From Amoebophrya sp. A120 (lineage: Eukaryota > Sar > Dinophyceae > Syndiniales > Amoebophryaceae): a stretch of 64,000 nucleotides of DNA. The translations under genes were made by a program, and so were the position numbers. The notes below the pieces were generated by a model. The model saw only the letters and a program-made list of their open reading frames with translations. It was not told where the DNA came from and did no database searches. Positions 11,387 through 23,278 of the stretch are shown here, piece after piece; the first letter of the stretch is position 1; the number at the start of each line of letters is the position of its first letter. The DNA lies in NCBI GenBank assembly GCA_905178155.1, contig CAJINV010000012.1, positions 2,258,166 through 2,322,165 of the forward strand, written 5' to 3'.

Positions 11387-13609
11387 TCACATTTCAAAAA
11401 CTAACAAAAAATGTCTCCGCTGCGGAGCCGTGGGAGAGGTCGTGGCTTTCATTTGGCCATGCAAGCACATATGCACGACAAGTGTGGGGTGGGTGCGATT
11501 TTTACACAAGATAGTCGTCAGCAAGTTGCTCACGGTCGGGTTTTTAGATTTTGATTTTGTTTCAGAAACCGGGGCCGGGATAGGATCTTCTTCCGCGAGC
11601 TTCTTCTTGTTCTTCCCCCGCCAGCGAGAAAAACAACAAGACAGCGCGAGTAAGACCGCCGCCAGAACAAGTGCCAACAGCATGCTGAAAATCCATGACG
11701 CTTCGTCTACATCACGGGAAACCATTGCTGTACCCGGCAAGCCTTCCGTTTCTGCCAGAAGACGTGTGTCCCCGGGTCCTTTGACGATCGGGGCCGCATG
11801 TGGCTGAGTGCAGGGCAACACCGTGCATGGCTGGGCAGCTGTCGTCTGCTGTGATGTTTCGCTTGTACTAGTACTAGTGAGAACCTGCGATTGTGAAGCC
11901 TGGGACTGCTGAAATTCCTCTGCCGCAGACGTTTTCTTCGCGAGCGTGGTGCCTGCTGTTTCCGAGGAGAACGAATGTGCGCTGCTGGGTGTGTTCGCAG
12001 CACCATTGCTATCAGATGACTCCGGGAACGCGTCTGTCGTGCTTCCATTTGCGCCCGAGTCGCGTTTGTCCAGCTCACTTTGGGAGGCTTCTGACAAAAA
12101 CGACGTCGCATATTTTGGATGCGCAACATTTTCTCCAGCTTGCCAGGATATGGGCCGCGGATCCTGAGGTTTGCCGCTTCGCAGTTGATTCTCAACTTCA
12201 GAGGGGAGGTCACATTTTTTGCCGCTGCCACATCGGTTGCACCAGCCTTCCAGTGTAGTTGATATTGGAAGCGATTTTTGTCCTTGCATTTTTCTCGCCT
12301 GTTCGGAGAAACGAAATGCTTCCGCAACTGCTCCTTGCTGACGATTTGGAGAAGCCTCGCCCTGGCCATACACATAAATACGGACGCTCGAGAGTCTTTC
12401 AGGATCACCCAGCTTACCACGAAGAGGAGCAAACGCCACGCTCATTTCCGTTTTGATCAGCCCTTTCTCCTTTTCCGCAATTACCACGCAGCGATTGTTC
12501 AGTGCGTTCTTATCAAAAGACCAGTTACAGTCATTGGGCTTCGGCGTCTGTATCTGGTCATTTTCTTTTTTCCAAGAAATAACTGCAAAGGAGCCCCAGC
12601 CGGACCACATATCTTCTGCGCCATGGTTCGGTGGTGTATAGAATGGCGCAGAAAAAATATGATGCGTAGGAAGTTGTACAATTTTCGCTCGCCCTCGCGC
12701 TGTTAGTGTTTGTGTTTCTGTTTTGAAACTGATGGGAACGCGTTCTGCCACATGCCCTCTGAAACCACGTTGGATGTCCTCGACCGTTGCGTAATCCAAA
12801 GGCGTGATGTGAACACGGGGATGAGCAGGCGTCCCGTCAATCTGGGTTGACCCCGCCGCGTTGGCACTCACCAAAGCCTCGCCCATCACTACGGCACTTG
12901 GAGGAAGTGTGGGGAGTAACTTAGCGAGAAAGTAATCGGATATGATCTCGTCATCATATCCATCGGCAATGTCCGGATGATAACTATCTCCCATCGACTG
13001 GAGTCCGCTCCCGTCGCTCTTCCCGCGGAGCAAAAACACATCCTCCGGAAACTTCGCTCGTAGTAACTTCAGAAGCTGGATGGTGGGTAAACTCTGCTCT
13101 CCGCTGACAGCGTCTGATAATGTCCCATTATTTTCACCGAGGTCGTCGATAATGAAAATGATTTTGCTCGGTGCCCGTGGAGGGTGAGGTCCTGTGGTCG
13201 TCCATACGTTTCCTTCTACCGGCAGACTGCTGAGGATGCTCAGCGTGTCATCAAAAGCCGAAAGATTTTTTGCAACTACAACAACGTCCGCGCACGTGTT
13301 TTTTTGTTCATCTGGAGCATCAGCTTCTGTTTTTATTTCTGGCTCGGGGCTGGCGCAAAGGACAAGCGTGCTATCAGGTTGTACTGGATTTTGTTCTTGT
13401 GCCTGCGTGTAGAGGTTGTGGATAATTTCCATGTTATGCCTATTCTTTAACTGGTCTCGCAACTCTTTTGATTTTTGCCCACCATCTTGGAGAAGAAAAC
13501 CTGGGTCTGTCAGTGCGCCATTGAAATTTTTGACCAACTCGTCTGGAAGCGCCTTCGCCTGCGCCTCGTCTTCGCAAAATTCTTTCAATGCTGACCCCAC
13601 ACTTCCCAT
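11387..13609 (-). CDS. Degenerate PPP-family phosphatase domain protein with a C-terminal membrane anchor, 740 aa
   Basis: A single uninterrupted exon. The region at residues about 105-365 follows the order of a PPP Ser/Thr phosphatase. VVVVAKNLSAF stands where GDIHGQ is expected, IDDLGENNG replaces GDxVDRG, and KFPEDVFLLRGKSDG matches the stretch that ends in RGNHE in active enzymes. HHIFSAPFYTPPNHGAEDMW matches the FSAPNYC block. The metal ligands Asp, His and Asn of the three signature motifs are lost, so this is probably a pseudophosphatase. A Ser/Thr/Gln-rich linker follows, then a hydrophobic helix (IFSMLLALVLAAVLLALSCC) and a short basic tail. It has no introners, unlike most neighbours. 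The family call rests on spacing and two conserved blocks. Confidence 0.6.
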   Translation of the reverse strand: MGSVGSALKEFCEDEAQAKALPDELVKNFNGALTDPGFLLQDGGQKSKELRDQLKNRHNMEIIHNLYTQAQEQNPVQPDSTLVLCASPEPEIKTEADAPDEQKNTCADVVVVAKNLSAFDDTLSILSSLPVEGNVWTTTGPHPPRAPSKIIFIIDDLGENNGTLSDAVSGEQSLPTIQLLKLLRAKFPEDVFLLRGKSDGSGLQSMGDSYHPDIADGYDDEIISDYFLAKLLPTLPPSAVVMGEALVSANAAGSTQIDGTPAHPRVHITPLDYATVEDIQRGFRGHVAERVPISFKTETQTLTARGRAKIVQLPTHHIFSAPFYTPPNHGAEDMWSGWGSFAVISWKKENDQIQTPKPNDCNWSFDKNALNNRCVVIAEKEKGLIKTEMSVAFAPLRGKLGDPERLSSVRIYVYGQGEASPNRQQGAVAEAFRFSEQARKMQGQKSLPISTTLEGWCNRCGSGKKCDLPSEVENQLRSGKPQDPRPISWQAGENVAHPKYATSFLSEASQSELDKRDSGANGSTTDAFPESSDSNGAANTPSSAHSFSSETAGTTLAKKTSAAEEFQQSQASQSQVLTSTSTSETSQQTTAAQPCTVLPCTQPHAAPIVKGPGDTRLLAETEGLPGTAMVSRDVDEASWIFSMLLALVLAAVLLALSCCFSRWRGKNKKKLAEEDPIPAPVSETKSKSKNPTVSNLLTTILCKNRTHPTLVVHMCLHGQMKATTSPTAPQRRHFLLVFEM

Positions 13610-14431
13610 AATTTATGTCTCTGCTTCTCGAGTATAACAAAAACTATGGGCAACAGAGGTCTTGCTCTTGCGCCCACTGCCATAAAGAGATGTAAACAGA
13701 AACACTACGATGAAAAAAATGGAATAAACAAGCACAGCAAGAAAGTGACCATGAACATGATTTATTCCGAAACAGTTCAAACCCGCTAGTTCGGCTAGTG
13801 CATTTCAGAAACACGTTTCTTCAATGTCTCAATGTCATAGCTGATAAAAATCTGAATATAATAGTCCAAAGAATCAATAAATCCTTCGGGAATCAATGGG
13901 CAACAACTAGAGGATGCGTCCGACTGTCGTCCTGTACTTTGACCAAAAGCAAAGCCAGGGTAGAGCAGATGAGAAGCTGAAAATATAGGGTCATGATTCA
14001 TGTCCGGCACACCAGCTGGAGAACGACATTACGCTTACGCGAGACGAACGACGATGTAATATAGTCACGAGTATAACGAGGCAGCGCGACGTGAACGAAG
14101 CAGGATTGGAAACCGAGCCCTTTCTGTTCAACCCGATGCAGTCAGATTCAGAGAATGGACACTACTACTACCACAACGACAACTACCTCTACAGACACTG
14201 ACATCCAAAGCTAGCGTTTTCGACGTGAGCATATATTCAGAAATGTATCTACCATCATCCTATCCACGAGAACCAGGAGGTACGGTTTGAGGATTGAAAA
14301 ATGCGGAGAAACACGGCTGTAGGAAATGTTAGCACAACGACCACGATTCGGTGGACATCGCTTTCGATACTCATCGCGCAAGTTCAATTTAATACTGCCC
14401 AAACAGATAGAAAAACCAGCGACAAATGATC
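13610..14431. other. Intergenic, no supported gene
   Basis: Only a 71-codon minus ORF (13795-14010) and a 63-codon one (14211-14402) occur. Neither is recognisable. Confidence 0.45.
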
Positions 14432-17400
14432 CTATCTGCCCCCATCAAGAAACGGGTTCACTTCCACCTGAACCTGTGCGCTGTCTAGCTCATCCTCGGC
14501 GTAGTGGTCTAAACCCCGTCGGCGTCTATCGTTATACTTGTTTGGATTATCGCCACTATTGTTCACGCCCAACACCAACCTCTTTTTGCTACTGCTACTA
14601 CCCAGCAACTTCTTCTCTTTAATACCGGCGCTCGAGGTTTGAAGATTGTCAGCACCCGCGCCGCCAGACTTGCTTTGCATCCTTTTATACAGCTTGTCGT
14701 ACGTCATTTCCAGCAATTTCACCATCGCCAACGACTCCTTTCCTGAGCCTTTTGACGAGTTCTTGCCGCCACGACCATACTTGCTTCTTCGCTTGTTTTC
14801 CCCATTATGTCCAAACTCTTTTTCCACTTTCATCGCGATTTTCTTTTTCATCTTCTCCGCCTGGGCCGCTTTTTTCCGCTCGAGTTTTAACTTCTGTTCA
14901 ACTTTCGTCAACTTCTCCTCGAAGAATTGCTTCTGGTCCTCGATCTCCTGTTGGAGCAAAAGTTTCTCCTTATCGTGATCGCTGACAGATTTCGTGTTCT
15001 GGTAACTCTTATCAAGTGCAAATATTTCTGGGTCTAAAAACTTCTGATGCTGGGTGGCGTATCATGAGGAGGCCACAAGTCCTGGCTCAACATGGCAAGT
15101 TTCTGAGCTGCTTCTAGGTGTTGCGTATTCTGCACGACAAACTGTGTCTCTGCCTGACAAAATATTGGAGCTCTTGGGTCATGTGCATGAGAGATTTCAG
15201 AGTCATGCCAGACAAGCATGACAAACATGCATTTTTCCAGCCCCAGACATATTTGCACTTGATAACTCTCCTCCGCTAGCTCTTCCTGTTCGCGGAGAAA
15301 TCTTTCCCGCTCCTCTAACTCCTCTTCCAAACCCCGCTTGAAAACAATCTCCTTCTGGATCTCCCTGTCAATCTCATCCTGCCGGGATTCGAAGGTCCTG
15401 TCTACTTTGATGTCATGCGGTTTTTCTAGATCATCATCGAGAGCATCCTGATTATGTGCAGCCAAGAGATGAAGATGATGTCGGCTTTCTTGCACATTTG
15501 TCGTCACCATGAGCTCCTGGAGTTCCAATCTCTGCTTCAAAATTTCCTCTTCCAACTTCCGACTGACAGCCCGCTTTTCTTCCAGAAGCTCCTTATCCTT
15601 CTGCGCAATCTGGATCTTCTCCAGCAGTTTCCCGGTTTCCACCTTCCCTCTTTCAATCGTCTCATTCAAGTCGTTCGTCAGCTTGGACGCTTTCGCGGAC
15701 GCTATTGGAGAGAGGACGGAGGCGGCGGGGGAGAGAGGTTTATTTTCACCAACTTGAACAAGAACTTGTTCGGGGGCTCCTCCTGCGGTAAAATTTTCAT
15801 CTTCGGGTAAAATCATCTTCGTGTTGTTATCTTTCGAAGTTAGCACCACACTGCTCGCACTGTCCGCCCCAGACAGGATATCAAAGTCGTTGTAGTAGGC
15901 CACAGCACTCTTTCCTCCTCCTCTTGGACTCGGGGCTCCGCCGATCTTCTTCGGCCCTCCACTGGGAGATGATGACGTCATCGGAGACATCCCGCTATTC
16001 AACCCAACGTTCCCGGTCTGCCCGGTTGTTCTTAATTGTCTCCTTCGCGCCAATTCCGCGTCTAATTTCGAGTTGTACTTGTCCCACTTATCGGTTTCTT
16101 TCGCCGCTACAATTGCGCTCGCGTCCTCGATGCCCTGTTTCACCATGCTCGTGATCGCCGCCTGTCTCTCGATCGACCGGCTCGTCTATCCTGAGTAAAA
16201 ACGTCCCCACACCAGAGTTGTCATGCAAATGTGCAATGACAGGGACATTTGTATCGCGCAGCTCCATGAGAGGAATTTCCAATCGTCGTGCTTTGGAATC
16301 TGTCATGCTGCAAACAGGATGCGAAAGTGGCTTTCTTATGCGCCTTCTCTTGCTAATCAGCACTACGCTGCAGAGGGGAAGAACTTGTCATGCACAGCTC
16401 CCAAAGCTTGGAGATTTGTGTTGCTAGATTCCCAACTTGACTATGGGGTCGTGGGGACGTTTTTACAAACGATATCGTCGCTTTCTGTTGCAACGAACTC
16501 GGGTGCGTCCGTTGCAACTGCTCCATGGCACCGCGGGCGCCTAGAGAAACGGAGAGACTTTCCCTCGCTTCCCGTAGCAACTTGTCCAGCCCCCGGAAGT
16601 TCCGGTCCTTCGCCTGGTCGCGCGCCTCGTGGCGCCGGATCACTTCTAAAGCGGTGACGAGCGGCTTGAAAGCGGACACCGTGTCCGTTTTCGCGAAGTG
16701 CTCGTCGAACAGCACCCTGTTCAACTTCCCCAAAATTTCCAGCGCGGACAAGTCGTGCGGGTCCATCCTGTTGTCGATAATGGACTGCTGGATCGCCGGG
16801 TTGTTCTGGTAGCTGTCCAGAAACCCGTAGGCCTGATTAGACAGCTTCCCCAGACCCGGCACGGCTCGCGCGTCCGCGCTCAAGGGCAGCTGCGGTGCTT
16901 GTCCAGCCTATCCTGAGGAAAAATGTCCCCACACCAGATTCAAGGTGGGAAATTTGCTAGACAAATCAACCAGCTTTGGCTGTTTCGCATGACAAGTCCT
17001 CTACCCTCGTAGTGTAATCCTGTTTAGCTAGTTCGGAAGCTGCATCACAGATCTAGCATATCATGCTGATTCTACCATCACAAATTTCAAAACACGAAGA
17101 GAGCATGTCTCAGATGGGGCTCCGCATGAGAAACTTTTCTGGCATACAGATTTGCATGACAACTCTGGGGTGGGGACGTTTTTACTCAGAATACAGCCTG
17201 TAGATTCATCATTCCCGGTTGCATCATCTGCGCCGTCTGCCCAACCGTCGTTAGCCGCATCTTCGACCCCGCGACACTAGCCGCCCATTTCGACGGCAAT
17301 CTCCGCGACAACCTGCTCGCGACGGAGTTCGCGCACGACCGCACCATCTCCGGCATGCTCGGGGTTCTTCGGACCAAAAAGTAAATCGGCTTGCTGACCT

Positions 17401-19894
17401 CGTTGTTCATGATTTTCTGGCCCAATTTGTCCGCGTTTTCGGCCGTGACTAACACGTCTTTGATCGCCACAATCCTATCCCCTACCCCGAGAAAGCAATC
17501 CGAGCCCCAGCTGCCCTGCGTGACGGACTTGATTTCCAGATTCCCGGAGGAACCGGAAAGCTGCAAGCCTAGTTGCTTCGACGTGTTGTACTCCAACTGT
17601 GCGTACTGTCTTTCGTACCTCTCCCGGAAGAAGACAAACCTGGCCGAGGGCTCTCCCGATTGCCGCTTGGCCATCGTGTCTTGGATTTTCTTGATGATCG
17701 CGTCGTCGGGGGATTCCTTCGAGAACGTCTCCCACTGCTGCACTGCGGTGATCCTATCCTTGTAAATCTGCACCAAAATGTCGTTCATCTGCACGCCCGC
17801 GGCCGTCGACCGGTTTTCCGTGGAACTGTCCACGTTGATCACCCGCACAAAAGGAAACGCCGTCCAGTCGAGCTGAAACCCAAACAACCGGTGCAGCTTT
17901 TCCCGTGAGTTCAGCGTCGAGCTGTTCAAAATTTGCGCATCCAGGGATCGTTGCTCCCAACCAGTCAACCCTAATTCCTTGACATCCTTCGCGGAAGCGA
18001 GGTAGGGAATTTGGAACGGGATACTAGAACTGCCTGAACCACTGCCAGATGCCTTGTTTCCACCGGGCGCACCACTTCCACCTTCCTCCGGCTTGCCCCG
18101 GGCACTGGACGGACGATCGGCTCCGCTCCGCGCACTGGACGGGCGGTCGTTGCGACCGGGAGATGGAGTAGGTGATTTATTACTACCCCCAGCGGGTTGG
18201 TCCGGGATTTTTGCGTGGTCGGACGCTGGTGATTTCGAGTCGTCCACTTTCCTTCTCCATTTCTCCGGCAAATCGCGCTTCACATCCGTCATCCGGGAAA
18301 ACGTCAGTTGGTCGAACTCCTTCGCGCGTCTGACCAAGTAATGCTGGTTGGCTTTCGGTTTCTTACACAATTCTTCTATTTTCTCCGGCTCCTTCTCTGC
18401 CAGAATGTCGTTCAAAAGCACAATGCTGTCCCCCTTTTGCAGCCCTCTTCTGTCCGCCCAGCCGTTGGGTTTTACATCCAGGATTTTCTTCCCGGAAACG
18501 CTCATATCCAGCTCGGGCACGTCGGATTTTAGCTGCACGTAGAAATTCGCGTACTTCGCCCGGAGGAAGAAAAAACTCGCGATTACCTTTTCCTTCTTCA
18601 TCACCCGTCGGCCAATTTTCGCGATCACGGCGTCATTCGGCGAGTCTTCTGAGGGGGCTTCCCAACTGGCGACCTGGGTGATCCTTTCCCCACAGATGGA
18701 GAGAATCATGTCCCCGACCACCACTTTGGCCTTGGCCGTTCGTGTATCAAATGCAAATATGTCTGGGTCTGGAAGGATGCGAACTTGTGATGCGTGGTGC
18801 GGATCATACAAAAATCTGTGGTGCATGACTTGCAAAAGGTCCCCATTTCTAGCCATGCCGAAGGGGCATTTCTCATGCAGAATAGGCATCACCAAGGGGC
18901 TGCAGAACCTGTGATGCTAAGCCCTGCATTCGAGACTTGGCGGAGCTTGGAAAAACTGCATGACAAATCTCAGAATCTTCCAGACCCAGACATTTTTGCA
19001 TTTGATATCGTGACGGCTGCCCGTCGTCGTTGGTGTCTCGAGCCTCCGCGTATCCACAGTAAATTTCCCGTACACGTACAAATGCGGTCTCTGCATGACA
19101 AAACTGGGCTTCGATCCTAGTCTAGCATGACAAGTTTTACGCTCCAATTTGGTGGAGTTTGTGATGCATGTTGTACATGTACGGGAAATTTGTATTGCAT
19201 ACCGCGACGTAAACCTTCGGGAAAGCCGTCCAGTCCAGCTTCATCCCGAACAATTTGAGAAATTTTTTGTCGGAGGGGATCGCTTTGTCCTTCAGCGTAT
19301 CGAAATCGATGGAGCCCTGCTCCCACCCGGTCCCCTATGCGTTGCAAATACGTCTGGGTCTGGAAGGTTGCAACTTGTGATGCTGTCTTTGGATTCCAAA
19401 AAGATCTGCATTGCATGACCAGCATGAGGAGTAGGCTTTGTGCTCCGCGGAGAAGGCGTTTGTCATGCGGAAGAGGAATGAGGAAGCGCTCTATCTGTGA
19501 GTGATGCTAGACCATGCATCACAGGCATCATGGATCACGCAACATATGCATGACAAATCTTGCAATCTCGCAGACCCAGACATATTTGCATTTGATATCC
19601 CCCCATACTCGGCGATGTTCTTCACGCCGGTCAGGTAGGAGTATAACGGTGCACAACTCCCCCTCCCCCTCATTTGTATAGCCTGAACGGCAATACAAGC
19701 ATCAGCAAGAATGCCGGTTTTGCACGACAAATTTGCACTGGAGTATAGTGCTATTGGGGCTACCAGAACTTGTCATGCAAACAGTGCCACGAAACAAAGG
19801 GTGGATTGGGTGTTTTGCATGACAAATGAGGGGAAGGGGAACTTGTGCACTGTCATAAGGAGGGCAGGTACGGGGGTGGGGCGGATTTGGACAT
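14432..19894 (-). CDS. Duplicated PDZ-like modules plus coiled coil, 1235 aa, seven introners
   Basis: From ATG at 19894 to TAG at 14432, deleting seven elements (each with one 5-bp repeat) leaves 3708 nt, exactly 1236 codons. Residues about 8-255 and 330-575 are two diverged copies of one module. Both contain GWEQ, then LFG-x-LDWTAFP, then a GD/ND-x-I segment, ERIT/DRIT and W-x-x-x-x-x-x-SP(N/D)DA, and both end in a PDZ-like loop (LQKGDSIVLLND; LGVGDRIVAIKD) with YLVRR or FLVRR. A Pro/Ser/Gly linker separates them. The C-terminal half has helical repeats and a long Glu/Lys coiled coil, ending in a basic region. It is probably a scaffold; the partner is unknown. The paralogy of the two modules independently supports the excised model. 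Confidence 0.8.
15010..15264. mobile_element. Introner, family 2
   Basis: 255 bp, TATCAAGTGC left, GCACTTGATA right, exact ACTCT repeats (15005-15009, 15265-15269). It interrupts the coiled-coil part of the PDZ-like gene. Reading through it produces a false extension ending at 15034. Confidence 0.9.
16187..16474. mobile_element. Introner, family 5
   Basis: 288 bp, inverted repeats around AACGTCCCCAC, exact TCGTC flanks (16182-16186, 16475-16479). Excision joins two helical segments of the PDZ-like protein in frame. Confidence 0.9.
16909..17193. mobile_element. Introner, family 5
   Basis: 285 bp, TATCCTGAGG left, ACTCAGAATA right, exact CAGCC flanks (16904-16908, 17194-17198). Same family and gene as the 16187 copy, about 430 bp away. 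Confidence 0.9.
18745..19007. mobile_element. Introner, family 2
   Basis: 263 bp, nearly perfect terminal repeats with TGTCTGGGTCTGGAA, exact TCGTG flanks (18740-18744, 19008-19012). It lies in module 1 of the PDZ-like gene, absent at the matching place in module 2. Confidence 0.92.
19051..19201. mobile_element. Introner, family 3
   Basis: 151 bp, TTTCCCGTACA left and its complement at the right, exact CCGCG flanks (19046-19050, 19202-19206). Module 1 of the PDZ-like gene. Confidence 0.9.
19336..19597. mobile_element. Introner, family 2
   Basis: 262 bp, TATGCGTTGC left, GCATTTGATA right, exact TCCCC flanks (19331-19335, 19598-19602). Module 1 of the PDZ-like gene. Confidence 0.92.
19642..19857. 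mobile_element. Introner, family 6
   Basis: 216 bp, GTGCACAACTCC left with its complement CTTGTGCAC at the right, exact AGGAG flanks (19637-19641, 19858-19862). It falls 12 codons after the start of the PDZ-like gene. Confidence 0.9.
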
Positions 19895-20997
19895 GATGGT
19901 CGTGATAGATTATCAAGCGACGTTGACGTTGGGATTGGACTAAAGGTCGTGGAGTTAGATCATGCTAAGTAAAGGCACCATACAAATCTAGTGAAGTGAA
20001 AACAAAAAGGAAATACATGCTTGCCGGGAAGGGTATCATGGGTTGTACAACAAATGCAGCACATATTGTAGACTACTAGAACTAGACAAAGAAACTACGA
20101 AGAAATATCTTGGCGGGTAAGGGTATTGCTGAAACATGGTCGTGAGGTCCTGGTGAAAAAAGTTTCAACAAGGCAGACGCAATTAAAAACTTAGACGTAC
20201 ACTTTTCTGATAAACAAATCATACGAGTCCTCGGTTCGTTCGACCTGCACTTTATCAAACGGAAGATGGACGTGGTGTCGTGTACGATTGAAGACGAGGA
20301 CTGGACGAGTCGAGCAGTATTAACGACGCATGAATAAAAGCACAACTTTTACGACCGATGGATTCTGTACTGCTACGCGTTTTCGCGACGACTATATCAA
20401 GAACCGAAACTCGTGTGTGGTTTGATTTCAAAACACCGACCGGAGCAGCGCAGCTTTAATACGCACGAAAACGTCAGCGTATGATATGCTGTTTTGCAAA
20501 ACAGTAACGAGACAGATTCGAAATCGCACGGAGGCAAGTGTGTGGTGCCTATGCGTATCCGAAAATAGCCGTATGTGCGCAGCTTGGAAGCAAGTTGTTG
20601 GCTCGATTTTCATCTTGCTATCGCCATTCGTTCTAATCTCCTGGCGTTTCTGAAGAAACAGCGCACAACAAGCAGGTCCTGGAGTTTTAATAGCACTTGT
20701 CCGATATTGAAATTTCAAACCCGTCAAAAATCGTACATATTTATTGGTATTTTTGAGAATCCAAGAACTTGCATGTCAAGCTGTATTCTCTAGGAGACTA
20801 AAGAGGTCAGATCACATACAAGCAGTGAAAAGTTTTTACAAAGTATCTGGAATACAAGTACAAGTAGTCGATAGGGGTGGTCCTGGTCTCCCGGCGGAGG
20901 TTGGCGCACAGAGCAGGTGGCAGTACTAGTTTCATCAGTCTTCACAACCAGAACTTATGACCACAACCTCTTTATTGGTTTTGGTGCTCGATGATCA
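19895..20997. other. Intergenic, no supported gene
   Basis: AT-richer sequence with short ORFs only. It is presumably the 5' region of the PDZ-like gene and the 3' region of the next upstream gene. Confidence 0.5.
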
Positions 20998-21846
20998 TTA
21001 GTACCTCGCTAAATGTACGTAGTTCGGGTCTCTCGCCCTCTCAATGTCGTACATGGTACCGAGCTCGCCGCTCCACGTTCTTGTATCCGTCATATTTTGC
21101 AAGTCCAGCGCCCGGTAGTTGGGTAACCGATTGTGGCCCAGGAGGGAACTCTGCCCCGCGCCGCTGACGTGATATGACCTGCTCAAACGTTACAATCTCA
21201 AACGTTACAATCTCAAACGTTACAATCTAGACAGAGTTTGGATATCTGTGATGCACGAAGTGCATGATCTAGCCAAGTCTCATAGGACTGCGCATGACAA
21301 GTTCCGGAGTCCCAAACCGCACTACAATCTGCGGAAATTTGTGTTGCAGAAAGTGGAATGGTCTGCGAGTCTGTCATGCTCATTATGCAAGACAAATCCC
21401 AGATTCTATTGTAACATTTGAGAAGATTGTAACGCTTGAGCAGGTCATACGTGAGTCACTTGTTTTCTCGTCCTCTTTTGGAAGTAGTGGTAGACAATAT
21501 CCGGGGTGCAATAGAGGACCATGCAATAGGCGAAGGGGAGTATAGCTGTAGAGATTTTGTTTTGCTTTGTTTTTGTGCTGAGGCTGGGAGTTCAACTTAT
21601 AGCTTTGCATGACCAGAAGAATTATACATACGTACTTAAAGTGCGCCGTTCCATAAAATTAAAAACTTGAATTTGATGCTTCGAAAGTAGAACAAAAACT
21701 GTACCGAATCCAATCAACGCAAACAGCATGACCATCGCCCGGTCGGGGCTGTCTTTGAGTTGAAACCCAGCCCACGCGGATTGGACGGACTCCCAAAAGG
21801 AATTGAACCCCATGGCGGCGAGAAAGCCAGTGCTTACGACCACCAT
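20998..21846 (-). CDS. Small membrane protein, 158 aa
   Basis: Exon 1 (21846-21636), a GT..AG intron of 90 bp (21546-21635), then exon 2 interrupted by the introner at 21173-21449. The joined frame is 477 nt, 159 codons. Two hydrophobic helices are visible: AMVMLFALIGFGTVFVLL near residue 40 and LPFAYCMVLYCTPDIVYHYF near residue 75. A polar C-terminal domain follows, rich in Asn, Arg and Tyr. I do not recognise the family; an organelle membrane protein is possible. The exact fit of intron phase and introner excision makes the gene model strong even though the function is open. Confidence 0.65.
21173..21449. mobile_element. Introner, family 4
   Basis: 277 bp. Ends TATGACCTGC and GCAGGTCATA, with internal tandem copies of CGTTACAATCTCAAA. 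Exact CGTGA flanks (21168-21172, 21450-21454). Confidence 0.9.
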
Positions 21847-23278
21847 GATTTTTTAACGACCTGTATATGATAAAGCAATCGATATCCTTTATTGCAGTAC
21901 AACTACAAAGACAAATTACTGTATTTTCTACAGTAAAACTGTCTTTCTAGATTGATAGTACCTCAACCGTAAGAGGGCACCAGACGTAACTGAGCGCTTT
22001 CGCTTTATACGACGACGAAGGCATGCGTCTCTTTATTTTCGATGACCTTCCCTTGCAGAAAGTGAAAGTTCTTGCAAGTTACGATTGCTAACGAAGGAGG
22101 TAACGCGCTTGAAGCGATATCACGACGAGTAGTTCACAAGTGTAGTTGGAGAGTAGAGCGAGCGCTACAACCTCAACAAATGCATCCAACGAAGTACGTG
22201 GTAACACCGTCTTCAACTACAAATAAATCTACCTTGGGGGCGCGGTCGCTCCACGCTCTGCGGCTCAATTGCTTAAATAGTGGACATTTCGTTTACGACG
22301 AGAACGAGCAGAGACGATATCGATGCTCAGTGCGACACAAGCATGAAACACGAGGACTGGTACCGGAGATAAGAACATGGAGAAAACCATCTCGGACAGC
22401 TCACCGAGCGAGAGGAGCTGCAAGTGCAACTCTACCTGCATTCACTTTTATTAGGCATCCCACGATCGACTTTTCCTTATTCAGGATTATCCGGAAGATC
22501 GTGTCAGACAGTGCAGCTGTATTATTCTCGAAAAGTTGAAATTCGGCTGTTGGTACAAACGGGTGACAATATTAACTCGTCTACGCTCACCGAAAAATCC
22601 ACCAGCAAATCAAAATTTCCAAAAATTGAGCAGGAGTAAAGGAAATAAAATAGAGTGCAATACTATCTTCGCTTCATCGAGCCCACTCAAGGACAACTAT
22701 TTTGCAAGGATAACGTATTTCAAATAAGGTTTCAAATAACAAGGCATTTACCAGACCACAAGCTCTAAAATAGAGTTGTCAAAATTTTCAATCTACAGTT
22801 TTACTTTTTTCTTCACAAACGTGTTTGATTTTGCAGTTTCTCAGCAATGCATTTGCTTGGACCAACTTAAAGATATTCGCGATAGTCACGAAGATTCGTT
22901 TCTTGCAGTGAAGACAAGAAAACAAGACAATTTTGTTTGATTCGTCAATTATGATGATAAAAATTTCCGGCAGCTCGTCGTGTTGATTTCGGAGTCTCGC
23001 CGGCAATGATAAAGTCATTATTTGCGACGGTTTCAGTTTGCAATTTTTTTGTCGCGTTCAACTTGGTACAACTGATTTTTGCCTATAGGATGAAACAGTG
23101 ACACACAGTGCTGAAAGCTAGTACTTAAAAAAGAAAGCTCTGCTTCTGTCTTGCGATCAGAAGTCCTCGATAGCGCAGGGAGCTATCGCGAAGATTCCAG
23201 TTCTCGTTTGGATCAAGTGAAAGCGTTAGACGAATTCCGAATACAACAGCTTGAGCTTGTACTCTCGACCCTATCTTA
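21847..23278. other. Intergenic, about 1.4 kb, no supported gene
   Basis: AT-rich. A 155-codon plus ORF (22072-22539) has no domain-like features and I do not call it. Confidence 0.5.

Noticed and set aside
15034-15264. An apparent extension of the coiled-coil protein ending at 15034
   Set aside because: It is translation through the introner; similar CLGLE-type peptides recur wherever a family 2 terminal repeat is read. Excision gives a longer, better frame.
22072-22539. Plus-strand ORF of 155 codons
   Set aside because: No domain-like composition, no splice signals, and opposite to the whole gene cluster.
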